Below, one piece after another: positions 34,554 through 42,731 of a stretch of DNA of 47,138 bases; position 1 is the first letter of the stretch, and each line of letters begins with the position of its first letter. Source of the DNA: Candidatus Cybelea tumulisoli (GTDB lineage: Bacteria > Vulcanimicrobiota > Vulcanimicrobiia > Vulcanimicrobiales > Vulcanimicrobiaceae); assembly GCA_003167155.1 (NCBI GenBank), contig PMTY01000175.1:1-47138 (forward strand), given 5' to 3'. The translations under genes were made by a program, and so were the position numbers. The notes beneath the pieces are model-generated. The model searched no databases. It was not told where the DNA came from and saw nothing but the letters and a program-made list of their open reading frames with translations.

Positions 34554-35189
34554 TTAGTGCCACGGAGTCGGGGTTGCCTTGGGACTTGGTGGTGTCGCTT
34601 GCGGCCCAGGCTTCGCGCCGTCTTTAACAACGAGCACGTCGCGCATGCCTTCGCCATAGTGGAAGGCGCAGCCGATCTCGTAAGTGCCGGCTTTCACTAG
34701 CGTTACGGTGACAGATTTGCCGGGGCTAATCGGGCCGCTCGCATAACCGGCTTCGAGTTTGCCGTCGCCTTTTGCCGGTATCGAGAGGTTCGGGTTCGAC
34801 GGAAAGACGGCCGGTGGTCCGGAGATCACTTTGACCACGTCGAGCGTGTGCGTGATGCTCGAGGATAAGTTGTGAATCGTGATCTTGGTCCCGGGAGGGA
34901 ACGCGAGCGACTGCGTGCGCTGCGTTTGCGTGAATCCGCCCAGCGTCGCCTTCCAAACCGACGACTTAATCGATCCGACGCCTTCTTCGGGGAGTTCTTC
35001 GCCGATGCTGTCTTTTGGAAGGGTAGCGGTCATTGCCAAATCCGAGTCGACAGCGGGAAGGGAGTACGTGGTGCCATTCATTGGTGCGGTGTTGCCGGCG
35101 CCGACGCTGCCCGCTCCGCACGCAGCGAGCGCGAGAGCGACAAACGTAACAGCGAGGGCACTGAATTTCTTGGAACTAAATTTAGACAT
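34554..35189 (-). CDS. Cupredoxin-like lipoprotein, copy 2
   Basis: 211 aa, GAGGATTC just before the ATG. Lipobox LAAC. Type-1 copper ligands are present: His in SITHTLDVVKV and Cys/His/Met in IGCAFHYGEGM. It is closely similar to the protein at 25140 over the whole domain (IGEEL, TQSLAFPPGTKITIHNL, GDGKLEAGYASG). It is probably an extracytoplasmic electron carrier or copper-binding protein, and the first gene of the operon continuing through the two tandem lipoproteins at 34530-32095. Confidence 0.88.
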   Translation of the reverse strand: MSKFSSKKFSALAVTFVALALAACGAGSVGAGNTAPMNGTTYSLPAVDSDLAMTATLPKDSIGEELPEEGVGSIKSSVWKATLGGFTQTQRTQSLAFPPGTKITIHNLSSSITHTLDVVKVISGPPAVFPSNPNLSIPAKGDGKLEAGYASGPISPGKSVTVTLVKAGTYEIGCAFHYGEGMRDVLVVKDGAKPGPQATPPSPKATPTPWH

Positions 35190-35295
35190 GAATCCTCCGA
35201 CAGTGTGTGTGTTTTGCGGAAGTCTACCGTTTCGATATGAATAAAATGTAAAGCGCGAGCGCGTCGTTTAAAAACGGCTTCGTCGCTTCACTCCC

Positions 35296-36444
35296 CTACT
35301 TGACGCTCGTGAAGGGCGATGCCCACCAAATCGTGTAAGCCCAGCCCGGCGTCGTGCGCGCGCCAAAATACTCCTCGACGTAGGCGCGCAAGAACCGCGC
35401 AATTGGATAGCTGAAGTTGACATTTCCGGTTTGCCCGAGCGTTCCTAATCCGTCGTTGGTCCACTCCTTACGAAGCGAGACCAACCCCTCATCGAAGACG
35501 GGCTGGTAAAGTTCGAGCGTCGTGGCAGCGCTGTTTGCTGGACCGAGTGGAGAGAGCGTCCCGCTCGGGAGCGTTGTAAAGCCCGGGTTGCCGTCGTAGG
35601 CCCGCTGATAGATGGCCAATACTCCGGGAACTCCATGGATTGGATCGCGTTCGACGTACGGCGCGACCGACCAGTATTGATCGTAACCGCCTTCGGCTAA
35701 GGGCCAGGACCCGCGCGAGCCGTAGATACCCGCTTCAATCGGATAATTTGGATTAGCATAGGCGGCCTTGTATTGAAAGGTCTTGTCGGTGTTCGAAAAA
35801 TTGCTGCTCGCGCCCCAAACCGATGGCCCACCGTTCCCCGCGTAGAGCCAGCCGGCTTCGAGATCGAGGTCGCCGTGAACGTAGTTGAACTTAGCGCCCC
35901 AGCGGTTTGCGTCGAGTTCGTAAGCGTGCTCGCCGACGGTAATTTCGGACGTGGTAAAGCCCGTAATATCCATCCATTGGCTAAACGGCGAAGGCGCCGG
36001 CGCCTGCACCAGCCCCGCGAAGACGTGGCCGCTTCGGTCGAACAAGTTGTTGTATGCCAGCCAAAACGTGTCCAGGTCGCCGGCTTTGTTATTTTGCAAA
36101 ATCCACTGTTGAAAATGATACGTCACGTCGGTGCCGAGAAAGCCGACGGCGTGGATTGCCATGTTGCCGACCTGCGTTCGCGGCGACTGGTTGTTATCGT
36201 AGCGGATTTGTTGATCCCACCAGAAAGGAAGCGCGCGATTGAGCGTGTGCGGGTCGAGCCCGCCGTACCCGGTACGCTGAATGTATCGTCCGTACGTGTT
36301 CAGCGCCGGCGGAAAGACGTGGCAAATCGAGCACTTTGCGGCATAAGCCTGTGCGAAAGCCGGCATCGCGTCGGCGCGGGACGCGCAGGCAAAAAGAAGG
36401 GCTGTCGCAGTGCTTGCGACAGCCAATGGCGTTAGGCGAGACAC
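35296..36444 (-). CDS. Secreted mono-heme (CxxCH) protein, possible porin-like barrel
   Basis: 382 aa from GTG 36444; no ATG lies nearby. Cleavable signal peptide ending ...SRADA. A single c-type heme motif CSICH follows within about 15 residues (AYAAKCSICHVFPPALN). The remaining ~340 residues alternate aromatic and polar residues (WGAKFNYVHGDLDLEAGWLY, QYKAAYANPNYPIEAGIYG, FLRAYVEEYFG), as in outer-membrane beta-barrels. A heme-tagged outer-membrane barrel for electron transfer is an inference. It starts 6 bp after the CuA-protein stop. Confidence 0.75.
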   Translation of the reverse strand: MSRLTPLAVASTATALLFACASRADAMPAFAQAYAAKCSICHVFPPALNTYGRYIQRTGYGGLDPHTLNRALPFWWDQQIRYDNNQSPRTQVGNMAIHAVGFLGTDVTYHFQQWILQNNKAGDLDTFWLAYNNLFDRSGHVFAGLVQAPAPSPFSQWMDITGFTTSEITVGEHAYELDANRWGAKFNYVHGDLDLEAGWLYAGNGGPSVWGASSNFSNTDKTFQYKAAYANPNYPIEAGIYGSRGSWPLAEGGYDQYWSVAPYVERDPIHGVPGVLAIYQRAYDGNPGFTTLPSGTLSPLGPANSAATTLELYQPVFDEGLVSLRKEWTNDGLGTLGQTGNVNFSYPIARFLRAYVEEYFGARTTPGWAYTIWWASPFTSVK

Positions 36445-36450
36445 GCTTGG

Positions 36451-36801
36451 CTACACGACGGTGACGGTGATCGTCATGCTCTCATGACCCGGGCCGCAAA
36501 ACATCTGGCAGTGCAGCACGTACGTACCGGCCCTTTTCGGCGTTACGAGAACGGTAGCGATCGATCCGGGGCGAATCGTCGTCATCGGAATGCCGAGATC
36601 GTCGGACTTGAGCCAGTGCACGCCCTCGGTGGAGGTAAGGTGCAGCGTCGTCGTTTCACCGGCGTGCAGTTCGATGGCGTTTGGTGCGAAACTACCCATG
36701 GAGGCGGCGAGACTAACGTCGGAATCGGCATACGATTTTGCGGGAAAGGTCAGGAATGCGAGCGCGCCGAGCACGGCGAGGAGTTGAAATGTGCGTTTCA
36801 T
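36451..36801 (-). CDS. Stand-alone CuA-type cupredoxin (COX2-like domain)
   Basis: 116 aa with a cleavable signal peptide ending PAKSYA. The C-terminus has C-QMF-C-GPG-H-ES-M, the exact CxxxCxxxHxxM spacing of the dinuclear CuA site of cytochrome oxidase subunit II and nitrous oxide reductase, with an upstream His in VHWLKSDDLG. It lacks transmembrane helices other than the signal peptide, so it is a soluble periplasmic electron carrier or a copper-handling protein. It is directly followed by the CxxCH protein gene and is preceded by the anti-sigma/ECF sigma pair. Confidence 0.88.
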   Translation of the reverse strand: MKRTFQLLAVLGALAFLTFPAKSYADSDVSLAASMGSFAPNAIELHAGETTTLHLTSTEGVHWLKSDDLGIPMTTIRPGSIATVLVTPKRAGTYVLHCQMFCGPGHESMTITVTVV

Positions 36802-36877
36802 GAACGCATCGTAGGGTGCGAATGTGAAAAAAGCTTAAAGGCTCGTGCGATGAGGAACCTTCAGACTTTCTTTACAA

Positions 36878-37525
36878 TCAGTACGTTAGTTTAGCCGAAG
36901 CAACGTTCGTACCGGCGCGCTGCAGGGTGATCGTTACGATGCGCTCGCGCGGATGCGCGAGGAGCGTTGCCGTCTCGCCGCTGCTCGTTAACGCGCCGAG
37001 ATCGGTCGTGGCCGACGCCGTTCGCGCGATCGCGTGCAAGGCGCCGCCGGGCTTATCGGCGATGATGTAAATCCACGAGCCGTCTCGCGCGTAGAGAATC
37101 TTCGCGGCAACCGGGTTCGCCGATTGCGGCGCCATCGAGACGTGGTTGAAATGGCTGTGGACCATCGTTACGAGCGCGACGTCGTCGCTCTGGAGCCGTT
37201 CGCGGAGCACGAGCGCCTGCCACCCGAGGCCGAGAAAGGCCAGTGCGAATGCTGCCGCAAGTGCGAAGGGCAAAAGGCTCGCGCGGAGTTTGGCGGCCTG
37301 CCGTGGTCGTACGGATTCGCGCAGGCGACGCTCCAAGGCCGGAGATGGCATGGCCCGCGGTAGCGCCGCTGCCAGCGAAGCCGCTACGGCTTGTGCCTGC
37401 GCGACCCGCTGCGCGCAGTCCGAGCACAGGGCGATGTGAAGTTCGACGTTGCGCGCCGCATCGTCGTCGAGGATCCCAAGCGGATAGAGTTCCGCGTCTT
37501 CGCTTAAATGATGTTCGGTCACCAA
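36878..37525 (-). CDS. Anti-sigma factor with N-terminal zinc-finger (RskA-like)
   Basis: 215 aa. N-terminal ZAS/zf-HC2 motif H-x3-C-x2-C in VELHIALCSDCAQRV, one membrane helix (LLPFALAAAFALAFLGLGW, about residues 85-103) and an extracytoplasmic C-terminal domain of the RskA type. It should hold the ECF sigma factor inactive until an envelope signal triggers its release. The start overlaps the sigma gene by 7 bp, indicating translational coupling. Confidence 0.92.
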   Translation of the reverse strand: MVTEHHLSEDAELYPLGILDDDAARNVELHIALCSDCAQRVAQAQAVAASLAAALPRAMPSPALERRLRESVRPRQAAKLRASLLPFALAAAFALAFLGLGWQALVLRERLQSDDVALVTMVHSHFNHVSMAPQSANPVAAKILYARDGSWIYIIADKPGGALHAIARTASATTDLGALTSSGETATLLAHPRERIVTITLQRAGTNVASAKLTY

Positions 37526-38058
37526 CGGTTCCCTCCGGGGCTTGCCAGTTCCGCGTGCAACTTGCGCATCGCCATGGAGATACGGCTCTTGATCGTGCCC
37601 AGTGGAGCGTCGACCTCCTTCGCAATCTCGACCTGCGTCTTGTTTCCGTAGTACGCGAGCATGAGCGCAATCCGCTGATCCTCGGGTAGGCGCGCCAGCG
37701 CGCCTTGCAATCGCTGCGTCTCAACGGGGTCGACGCTCGGTGCATCGACCGCCGGCACCGGATCCAACCGGGCAGCCTTTAGCGCGCGCGCATCGTGCCG
37801 GCTTTCACGTCGAAGCGTTGTGAGCGCTTCGTTCCGTACGCACGCAACCAAGTACCCCTTCAACATCTCTCGGCTCCCAGAGAAGCGGTTGGGAGCGCGC
37901 CATACGCGCAGGAGCGCGTCGTGCACGCAATCTTCAGCGTTCGCCCTATCCGAAATGATATGGCGAGCAACGCTAAGGAATAGAGGCGACCACAGCGCAT
38001 ACGCCTGCTCTAGGCCCGAGGGCCTGCGCTCGGCAAAGGCCTCGACGAGCTCGTCCAT
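37519..38058 (-). CDS. ECF RNA polymerase sigma factor
   Basis: 179 aa. Region 2: AYALWSPLFLSVARHI, ANAEDCVHDALLRVW and LKGYLVACVRNEAL. Region 4: LARLPEDQRIALMLAYYGNKTQVEIA followed by LGTIKSRISMAMRKL. This is a typical sigma-70 ECF protein that directs polymerase to stress-response promoters. With the coupled anti-sigma gene it likely controls the surrounding copper/electron-transfer genes; its start and the divergent cupredoxin start are separated by 110 bp. Confidence 0.95.
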   Translation of the reverse strand: MDELVEAFAERRPSGLEQAYALWSPLFLSVARHIISDRANAEDCVHDALLRVWRAPNRFSGSREMLKGYLVACVRNEALTTLRRESRHDARALKAARLDPVPAVDAPSVDPVETQRLQGALARLPEDQRIALMLAYYGNKTQVEIAKEVDAPLGTIKSRISMAMRKLHAELASPGGNRW

Positions 38059-38097
38059 CTAACGGCTGACATACGGCCCTGTGCGTTTCACGACCTT

Positions 38098-38124
38098 GGA
38101 ACGCCGCCGAGACCGGTTTCGGAT
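38098..38124 (+). promoter_or_regulatory. Possible ECF-type promoter ahead of the cupredoxin gene
   Basis: GGAAC (38098-38102), a hallmark of ECF -35 elements, stands 17 nt before CGGAT (38120-38124), which could serve as the -10. Transcription would begin about 40 nt before the cupredoxin start. This is a weak pattern match; a matching site in front of the sigma gene itself was not found. Confidence 0.25.
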
Positions 38125-38168
38125 GGCCCGACTCATCCGCACGGGCCCGCGGCGGCATATGCACCCAC

Positions 38169-38522
38169 ATGAGTAGATTATTTACGGGCCTGCAAGCCGC
38201 ACTGCTGGCCGTCACCCTCACCACCGGCGCCAACGCCGCCGTTCCACCGCTGCTCCCGGCCGTCGCGACGGTCCACATCAAGGATTTCAAATACAATCTG
38301 CCGGCACTGGCCGTCCACATGGGCGATCGCGTCACATTCGTCAACGACGACGACGAAGCGCACACGGTGACCGCAACCGACAAGTCGTTTGATTCCGAAG
38401 GGCTCGACACCGCCGGTACGTGGCAGCACGTGTTTACCAAACCCGGAACCTATCATTATTTTTGCGAGCTGCATCCGTACATGAAGGCAACGATCGTCGT
38501 CCTGCCGGCTGCAGCAAAGTAA
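38169..38522 (+). CDS. Plastocyanin/amicyanin-like cupredoxin
   Basis: 117 aa with a cleavable signal peptide (about 23 residues, ending ANA). Type-1 copper ligands: His in DEAHTVTATD, then Cys, His and Met in YFCELHPYM. It should be a periplasmic blue-copper electron carrier. The gene is divergent from the ECF sigma operon and lies 12 bp before the metallophosphoesterase gene. Together with the CuA protein and the CxxCH protein it completes a local electron-transfer set. Confidence 0.92.
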   Translation: MSRLFTGLQAALLAVTLTTGANAAVPPLLPAVATVHIKDFKYNLPALAVHMGDRVTFVNDDDEAHTVTATDKSFDSEGLDTAGTWQHVFTKPGTYHYFCELHPYMKATIVVLPAAAK

Positions 38523-38534
38523 AGGAGCCCAAAC

Positions 38535-39413
38535 ATGAAACGAGACGACTTCCTCAAGCACGTTGCCTGGACCGGGACCGGTATCGCCTGGTCCTTGTCC
38601 GGCACGGGTCTCTTCAGCGCCGGGGCGCTCGCCGCGGACGGCGGCATTTCGTTCGTTCAGATTAGCGATAGTCATATCGGCTTTTCGCACCCCGAAAACC
38701 CGGATGTGATCGGGACCCTTCAACAAACCATCGGCGCGATCAATGCGATGCCGGTGCAGCCGTCGTTCGTGGTCCACACCGGCGACGTGACGCATCTCGC
38801 CAAACCAGCGCAGTTCGATACGGCCAAACAACTACTTGGCACGCTCAAGGCGCCGCTCATCGTGCTGCCCGGCGAACACGACGTCATCGGCACCTCGGAC
38901 GCGTTCTTCGCGGCATTTCGCCGCAGCGATGCCCCGCAAGGATGGTTCTCGTGGGATCAGGGCGGCGTGCACTTCCTCTCGCTGGTCAACGTCTTCAACT
39001 TCGAAATCGACGGCAAGCTCGGCACCGAGCAGCTCGATTTCGTCGAGAAAGACCTCGCCGCGCAGAAAAAGTCGACGCCGATCGTCGTCTTCGCTCACGT
39101 TCCGCTCTACGCGCTCTTTCCGCCGTGGGGCTGGACGACGGAGGACGGCTCGCGCGTCTTGGCAGCGCTCCGGCGGTTCAATGCCGTCACGGTACTCAAC
39201 GGGCACATCCATCAGATCGTCCAGCACACCGACGGCAATATCCGCTTCGCGACCGCTGCCTCCACAGCATACCCGCAACCCGCACCGGGCACCGCCGACA
39301 AACCTGGGCCGTTGAAAGTCCCCAGCAGCAAGTTACTCAGCGTGTTGGGCTACCGCAGCGTCGAAATCGCCCGCAATGCGGCAACGATCGCCGATCACGC
39401 ACTCCAAGCGTAG
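38535..39413 (+). CDS. Calcineurin-type metallophosphoesterase, probably exported
   Basis: 292 aa. AAAGGAG precedes the ATG. Metal-site motifs: ISDSHIG, VVHTGDVTHLA, PGEHDVIG, FAHVPLY and LNGHIHQ, the full set for a binuclear phosphoesterase, with Glu-His replacing Asn-His in the third motif (GEHD instead of GNHD). The N-terminus resembles a signal or Tat-like leader ending GALAADG (no twin Arg, but MKRDDFLKH). Probably periplasmic; the substrate is unknown. Co-transcribed with the cupredoxin. Confidence 0.9.
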   Translation: MKRDDFLKHVAWTGTGIAWSLSGTGLFSAGALAADGGISFVQISDSHIGFSHPENPDVIGTLQQTIGAINAMPVQPSFVVHTGDVTHLAKPAQFDTAKQLLGTLKAPLIVLPGEHDVIGTSDAFFAAFRRSDAPQGWFSWDQGGVHFLSLVNVFNFEIDGKLGTEQLDFVEKDLAAQKKSTPIVVFAHVPLYALFPPWGWTTEDGSRVLAALRRFNAVTVLNGHIHQIVQHTDGNIRFATAASTAYPQPAPGTADKPGPLKVPSSKLLSVLGYRSVEIARNAATIADHALQA

Positions 39414-39504
39414 CAATCACACTTTTCTGATACGCCTAGCCCATACTACAAACGTCAAAACATACGCGACACTTAAACCACACAACACCCTTAAGGAGAA
39501 TCAC

Positions 39505-40509
39505 ATGAAACCACCCTATCACATTGGAGCCGTCTGCGTAGCCATGGCGCTCGCAGCCTGTTCCGGCGCGCAATCCGGCGTTACGCCAAATGCGCTTCCC
39601 GCGGCCGGCGCGCCGCAGACCGCTTCTTTCACAGGCGCCCACAAGGTGACTACGCCACTCATTCTCGTCGCCAACGAAGGCGCCGGCTTAGGCGGCACGA
39701 TCAGCGAATTTGCCGAAACCGCGAACGGAAACGTCGCGCCGGCCTCGCTCATCTCGACCCATACTCAACCGCTTGCCATCGCCTTCAGCGCAAAAGAAGG
39801 CATCGGCGTTGCGGACGGGAACATCAACTCGCCTGGCGAGTTCGGTGCCAAAACGTTCTCGCTGACCGGCGATTTCTTGACGGGGATCACGTGCTTCCCG
39901 AAACCCAGTTCGACGCGTGGCGTGGCTTTCGATAGTGCCGGCCGGCTCTTCGTTTCTGCGTCCTTACCCGAGGGCGGCCGCGCCATCGACGTCTTCAAGC
40001 CGGGAGCCAACAACTGCGCCAAGCCGAAGCGCACGATCTCCGACGAGGGCGGTCTTGCGATCGATAGCAACAACCTTCTCTACGTCGCGAATAGTACGAC
40101 CGCAACGATCGACATCTTCCCCCCGGGTTCGTCCGCCATGGAGGCCCAAATCGGCGGAAGCAACACCGGCCTGGTGGCGCCCGGCACGGTCGCCGTTGAT
40201 GCCGCGCTCAACGTTTACGTCTTCGACACTAAGACGGTGACGATCAGCGAGTTCGCCGCCGGAGCGACCGGCAACGTCGCGCCGATCCGCACCATCTCCG
40301 GCTCTAAAACCGGGCTGGCTGGAGGGAACGGTTTCAGCTTCGGACTCGCAGTCAGTAAGGCGAGCGGTGAGATATTCGTCTCTAACCCAGGCTCGAACGC
40401 CGTCCTTGGCTTTGCAGCGAACGCAACCGGTAACGTTGCGCCAATCCAAACGATCGCCGGTAGCGCCACGAGGCTTTCCGACCCACTGGGCATTACGGTA
40501 ACGGAGTAG
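39505..40509 (+). CDS. NHL-repeat-like lipoprotein
   Basis: 334 aa from ATG 39505, with AAGGAGA at 39493-39499. Lipobox LAAC. Internal repeats include ISEFAETANGNVAP, ISEFAAGATGNVAPIRTISG, LGFAANATGNVAPIQTIAG, and short strands such as GVAFDSAGRLFVS, GLAIDSNNLLYVAN and TVAVDAALNVYVF. This is the NHL/SMP-30 type of beta-propeller, secreted and lipid-anchored. It is more distant from the SWM-PD proteins. Function unknown; it stands alone between the metallophosphoesterase and the zinc-finger gene. Confidence 0.85.
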   Translation: MKPPYHIGAVCVAMALAACSGAQSGVTPNALPAAGAPQTASFTGAHKVTTPLILVANEGAGLGGTISEFAETANGNVAPASLISTHTQPLAIAFSAKEGIGVADGNINSPGEFGAKTFSLTGDFLTGITCFPKPSSTRGVAFDSAGRLFVSASLPEGGRAIDVFKPGANNCAKPKRTISDEGGLAIDSNNLLYVANSTTATIDIFPPGSSAMEAQIGGSNTGLVAPGTVAVDAALNVYVFDTKTVTISEFAAGATGNVAPIRTISGSKTGLAGGNGFSFGLAVSKASGEIFVSNPGSNAVLGFAANATGNVAPIQTIAGSATRLSDPLGITVTE

Positions 40510-40585
40510 TCGCTTACTACTCACCTGGCGCGCGATCCGCGCGCCGATAGGTCAAGAGCCGCCAAATTAAGAACAGGCGACGAAC

Positions 40586-40939
40586 GTGGACGGCAGAGTA
40601 GACGGCATCGACCCAGCAGCCAAGCCGAGCGGGATGGGCTGCGTCGAATGTCTGGCGTCAAGCGGCTGGTGGCTACATCTGCGCCGCTGCGCCAAATGCG
40701 GTCACATTGGCTGCTGCGACACCTCGCCGAGCCAGCATGCCACGAAGCACAATCAGCGCACCGGTCATCCGGTGATCGCAAGCTTCGAGCCTGGAGAGAG
40801 CTGGTTCTATGATTATGCATCCGAAGAGTTCTTTGAGGGTCCAAGGTTATCGCCGCCGGATACGCATCCGTTGGATCAGCCTGTTCCGGGGCCGGTGGGC
40901 CGCGTACCCAGAGACTGGAAGAGTTTATTGCACGAATAA
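40586..40939 (+). CDS. UBP-type zinc-finger domain protein
   Basis: 117 aa from GTG 40586. Zinc-ligand pattern of the UBP/ZnF family: GCVECL, RRCAKCGHIGCCD, SQHATKH and GHPV, covering residues about 18-66. In eukaryotes this domain binds ubiquitin C-termini; bacterial versions of this size are common in soil bacteria and their role is unknown. The stop is 6 bp before the FUSC-like gene, so the two are probably co-transcribed. Confidence 0.9.
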   Translation: MDGRVDGIDPAAKPSGMGCVECLASSGWWLHLRRCAKCGHIGCCDTSPSQHATKHNQRTGHPVIASFEPGESWFYDYASEEFFEGPRLSPPDTHPLDQPVPGPVGRVPRDWKSLLHE

Positions 40940-40945
40940 GGCGCA

Positions 40946-41425
40946 GTGATCCGGACGGCTTTCTTCTTCGCGCTTGCGGCCGGCCTCGCGCTCTTCGTCG
41001 CCCGGAAGCTGCACGTCGATCTCGGCGGACTCTGGGTCGTGCTTTCCGCCGTCACCATCCTGAAGCCGAAGGCGGGCGAGACGCTAAACATCGCCCGAAA
41101 TCAGTTGCTCGGCACCGCCGTCGGAGTATCTTTAGGCGCGGTGTTCGGATTGATGAACCTGCCGGTTACCGGCGTGGCATTAGCCGTCTTTTCAACCGCC
41201 CTTGTCTGCTCGATCCCGATCTTGCGCGGTGTCGTAAATATCTCGTGCGTCGCCGCAGCGATCGTCATTCTGCTGCCGCTAGGGGGGCCAACGTACGTAA
41301 CGGCATTGCACCGCTTCGTCGACACGATCATCGGCGCCGCCATCGCATTACTGGTTGCCGCGTTGGCCGCGCAGTCGTACCGCAGGTGGCCGGCCACAAC
41401 TTTCGCCAAGAAGGCGGCTAAGTAA
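40946..41425 (+). CDS. FUSC/aromatic-acid-exporter-like small membrane protein
   Basis: 159 aa from GTG 40946. About four to five membrane segments with the FUSC-type pattern WVVLSAVTILKPKAGET, ARNQLLGTAVGVSLGAVFG, and a later LHRFVDTIIGAAIALLVAAL. Full-length family members are much longer, so this is the compact, membrane-only form. It probably functions in export or as part of an envelope complex; the substrate is unknown. Confidence 0.82.
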   Translation: MIRTAFFFALAAGLALFVARKLHVDLGGLWVVLSAVTILKPKAGETLNIARNQLLGTAVGVSLGAVFGLMNLPVTGVALAVFSTALVCSIPILRGVVNISCVAAAIVILLPLGGPTYVTALHRFVDTIIGAAIALLVAALAAQSYRRWPATTFAKKAAK

Positions 41426-41512
41426 CGAGGGATTGACGGCGAGAACGGACTAAGCTACTAGCTGTTTTTTAGGTGCTGTGAAACCGCATAGGAGATGTTA
41501 TGGAGTTGCAAG

Positions 41513-41686
41513 GTGATTCGCCTCGGTGATCGTGTTGTCGTGAAGGGCCAGGACGAGGAAGCGATCGTTACCGCCGTGCATCCCGACTCGCAGGTCGAAA
41601 TCGAGTTCCTTCACGCATCGGAAGGAGGGCCGCGGCGCCGGCGCTATGCCGCCGAGGCGCTCGAGAAGATCTCGCGGACCTCTTAG
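41513..41686 (+). CDS. Small protein of unknown function
   Basis: 57 aa from GTG 41513. GGAG (41502-41505) is 7 nt before this GTG, which decides the start; the ATG at 41495 has GGAG directly against it, too close to work. The product is V-I-R-L-G-D-R-V-V-V-K-G then an AIVTAVHPDSQVEIEFLH strand, like a KOW/SH3-type small barrel. It stands 6 bp before the LLM oxidoreductase gene and is probably co-transcribed with it. Function unknown. Confidence 0.7.
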   Translation: MIRLGDRVVVKGQDEEAIVTAVHPDSQVEIEFLHASEGGPRRRRYAAEALEKISRTS

Positions 41687-41692
41687 CCTCGT

Positions 41693-42724
41693 ATGGCGCA
41701 CAATCTCGAACTTGGCTTGGATACGTTCGGCGACGTCACGGCCGATTCGGCCGGCGGGTTGTTGCCTCATGCCCAGGTGATACGAAACGTCGTTGAAGAG
41801 GCGGTGCTTGCCGACGGGCTCGGCGTCGACTTTATTGGCGTTGGCGAGCATCACCGCGGCGACTTTGCGATATCTTCGCCGGAGGTGGTGCTCGCGGGGA
41901 TTGCGGGTCGCACGCATCGCATTCGCCTCGGCTCTGCCGTCACGGTGTTGAGTTCGGACGACCCAGTTCGCGTGTTCCAACGGTTCGCTACGCTCGACGC
42001 TATCTCGCGAGGACGAGCCGAAGTTATTCTAGGGCGGGGTTCGTTTACCGAGTCGTTCCCGTTGTTCGGATACGATCTCAGCCAGTACGAGGAGCTCTTT
42101 GCGGAGAAGCTCGATCTCTTCGCAGCCTTGATCACGCAAGAACCGGTGACCTGGCACGGCAGAACGCGTGCCGCCTTGACGACGCAGCGTGTCTTTCCGA
42201 CGATCGAGTCGGGCTCGCTTAAGACGTGGATCGGTGTCGGGGGCAGTCCCGAGTCGGTCGTCCGCGCGGCGCGTTACGGCATGCCGATGATGCTCGCAAT
42301 TATAGGCGGCGATCCGAAGCGGTTCAAGCCGTACGTCGATCTCTATCACCGCACGCTCGAGCAGCTCGGGAAGCCGACGTTACCGATCGGCGTCCACTCA
42401 CCAGGTTACGTCGCGCAAACCGACGCACAGGCAAAAGACGAGCTTTGGCCGGCGTTTAAGATCATGCGCGATCGGATCGGAGCCGAGCGGGGTTGGGGTC
42501 CGATCGAACGCGCAGACTTCGACCAGGAGGCCGATCGAGGCTCGCTCTATTGCGGTTCGCCCGAAACGGTGGCGCAGAGGATCGCCGCAACCGCGAGGAC
42601 CCTCGGCATCGCCCGGTTCGACCTGAAATACAGCGCAGGTCCATTGTCGCACGAGAAGCTCATGCACAGCATCGAGCTCTACGGCAGGAGAGTTATTCCA
42701 CTCGTTCGCGAGATGCTCGCCTGA
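41693..42724 (+). CDS. LLM-class (luciferase-like) flavin-dependent oxidoreductase
   Basis: 343 aa. Luciferase-like monooxygenase features: GVDFIGVGEHHRGDFA, IRLGSAVTVLSSDDPVRVFQ, GRAEVILGRGSFTESFPLFG, a VGGSPESVVRAARYG motif and SLYCGSPETVAQRI. The fold is an F420- or FMN-dependent TIM barrel; the local sequence does not decide the cofactor. Cytoplasmic. It converges with the ferritin-like gene, 7 bp apart. Confidence 0.92.
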   Translation: MAHNLELGLDTFGDVTADSAGGLLPHAQVIRNVVEEAVLADGLGVDFIGVGEHHRGDFAISSPEVVLAGIAGRTHRIRLGSAVTVLSSDDPVRVFQRFATLDAISRGRAEVILGRGSFTESFPLFGYDLSQYEELFAEKLDLFAALITQEPVTWHGRTRAALTTQRVFPTIESGSLKTWIGVGGSPESVVRAARYGMPMMLAIIGGDPKRFKPYVDLYHRTLEQLGKPTLPIGVHSPGYVAQTDAQAKDELWPAFKIMRDRIGAERGWGPIERADFDQEADRGSLYCGSPETVAQRIAATARTLGIARFDLKYSAGPLSHEKLMHSIELYGRRVIPLVREMLA

Positions 42725-42731
42725 TCTCGCG

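Noticed and set aside
41453-41470. AGCTA-C-TAGCT followed by six T as a terminator after the FUSC-like gene
   Set aside because: The symmetric stem leaves a one-base loop and at most a 4-bp hairpin, too weak to call.
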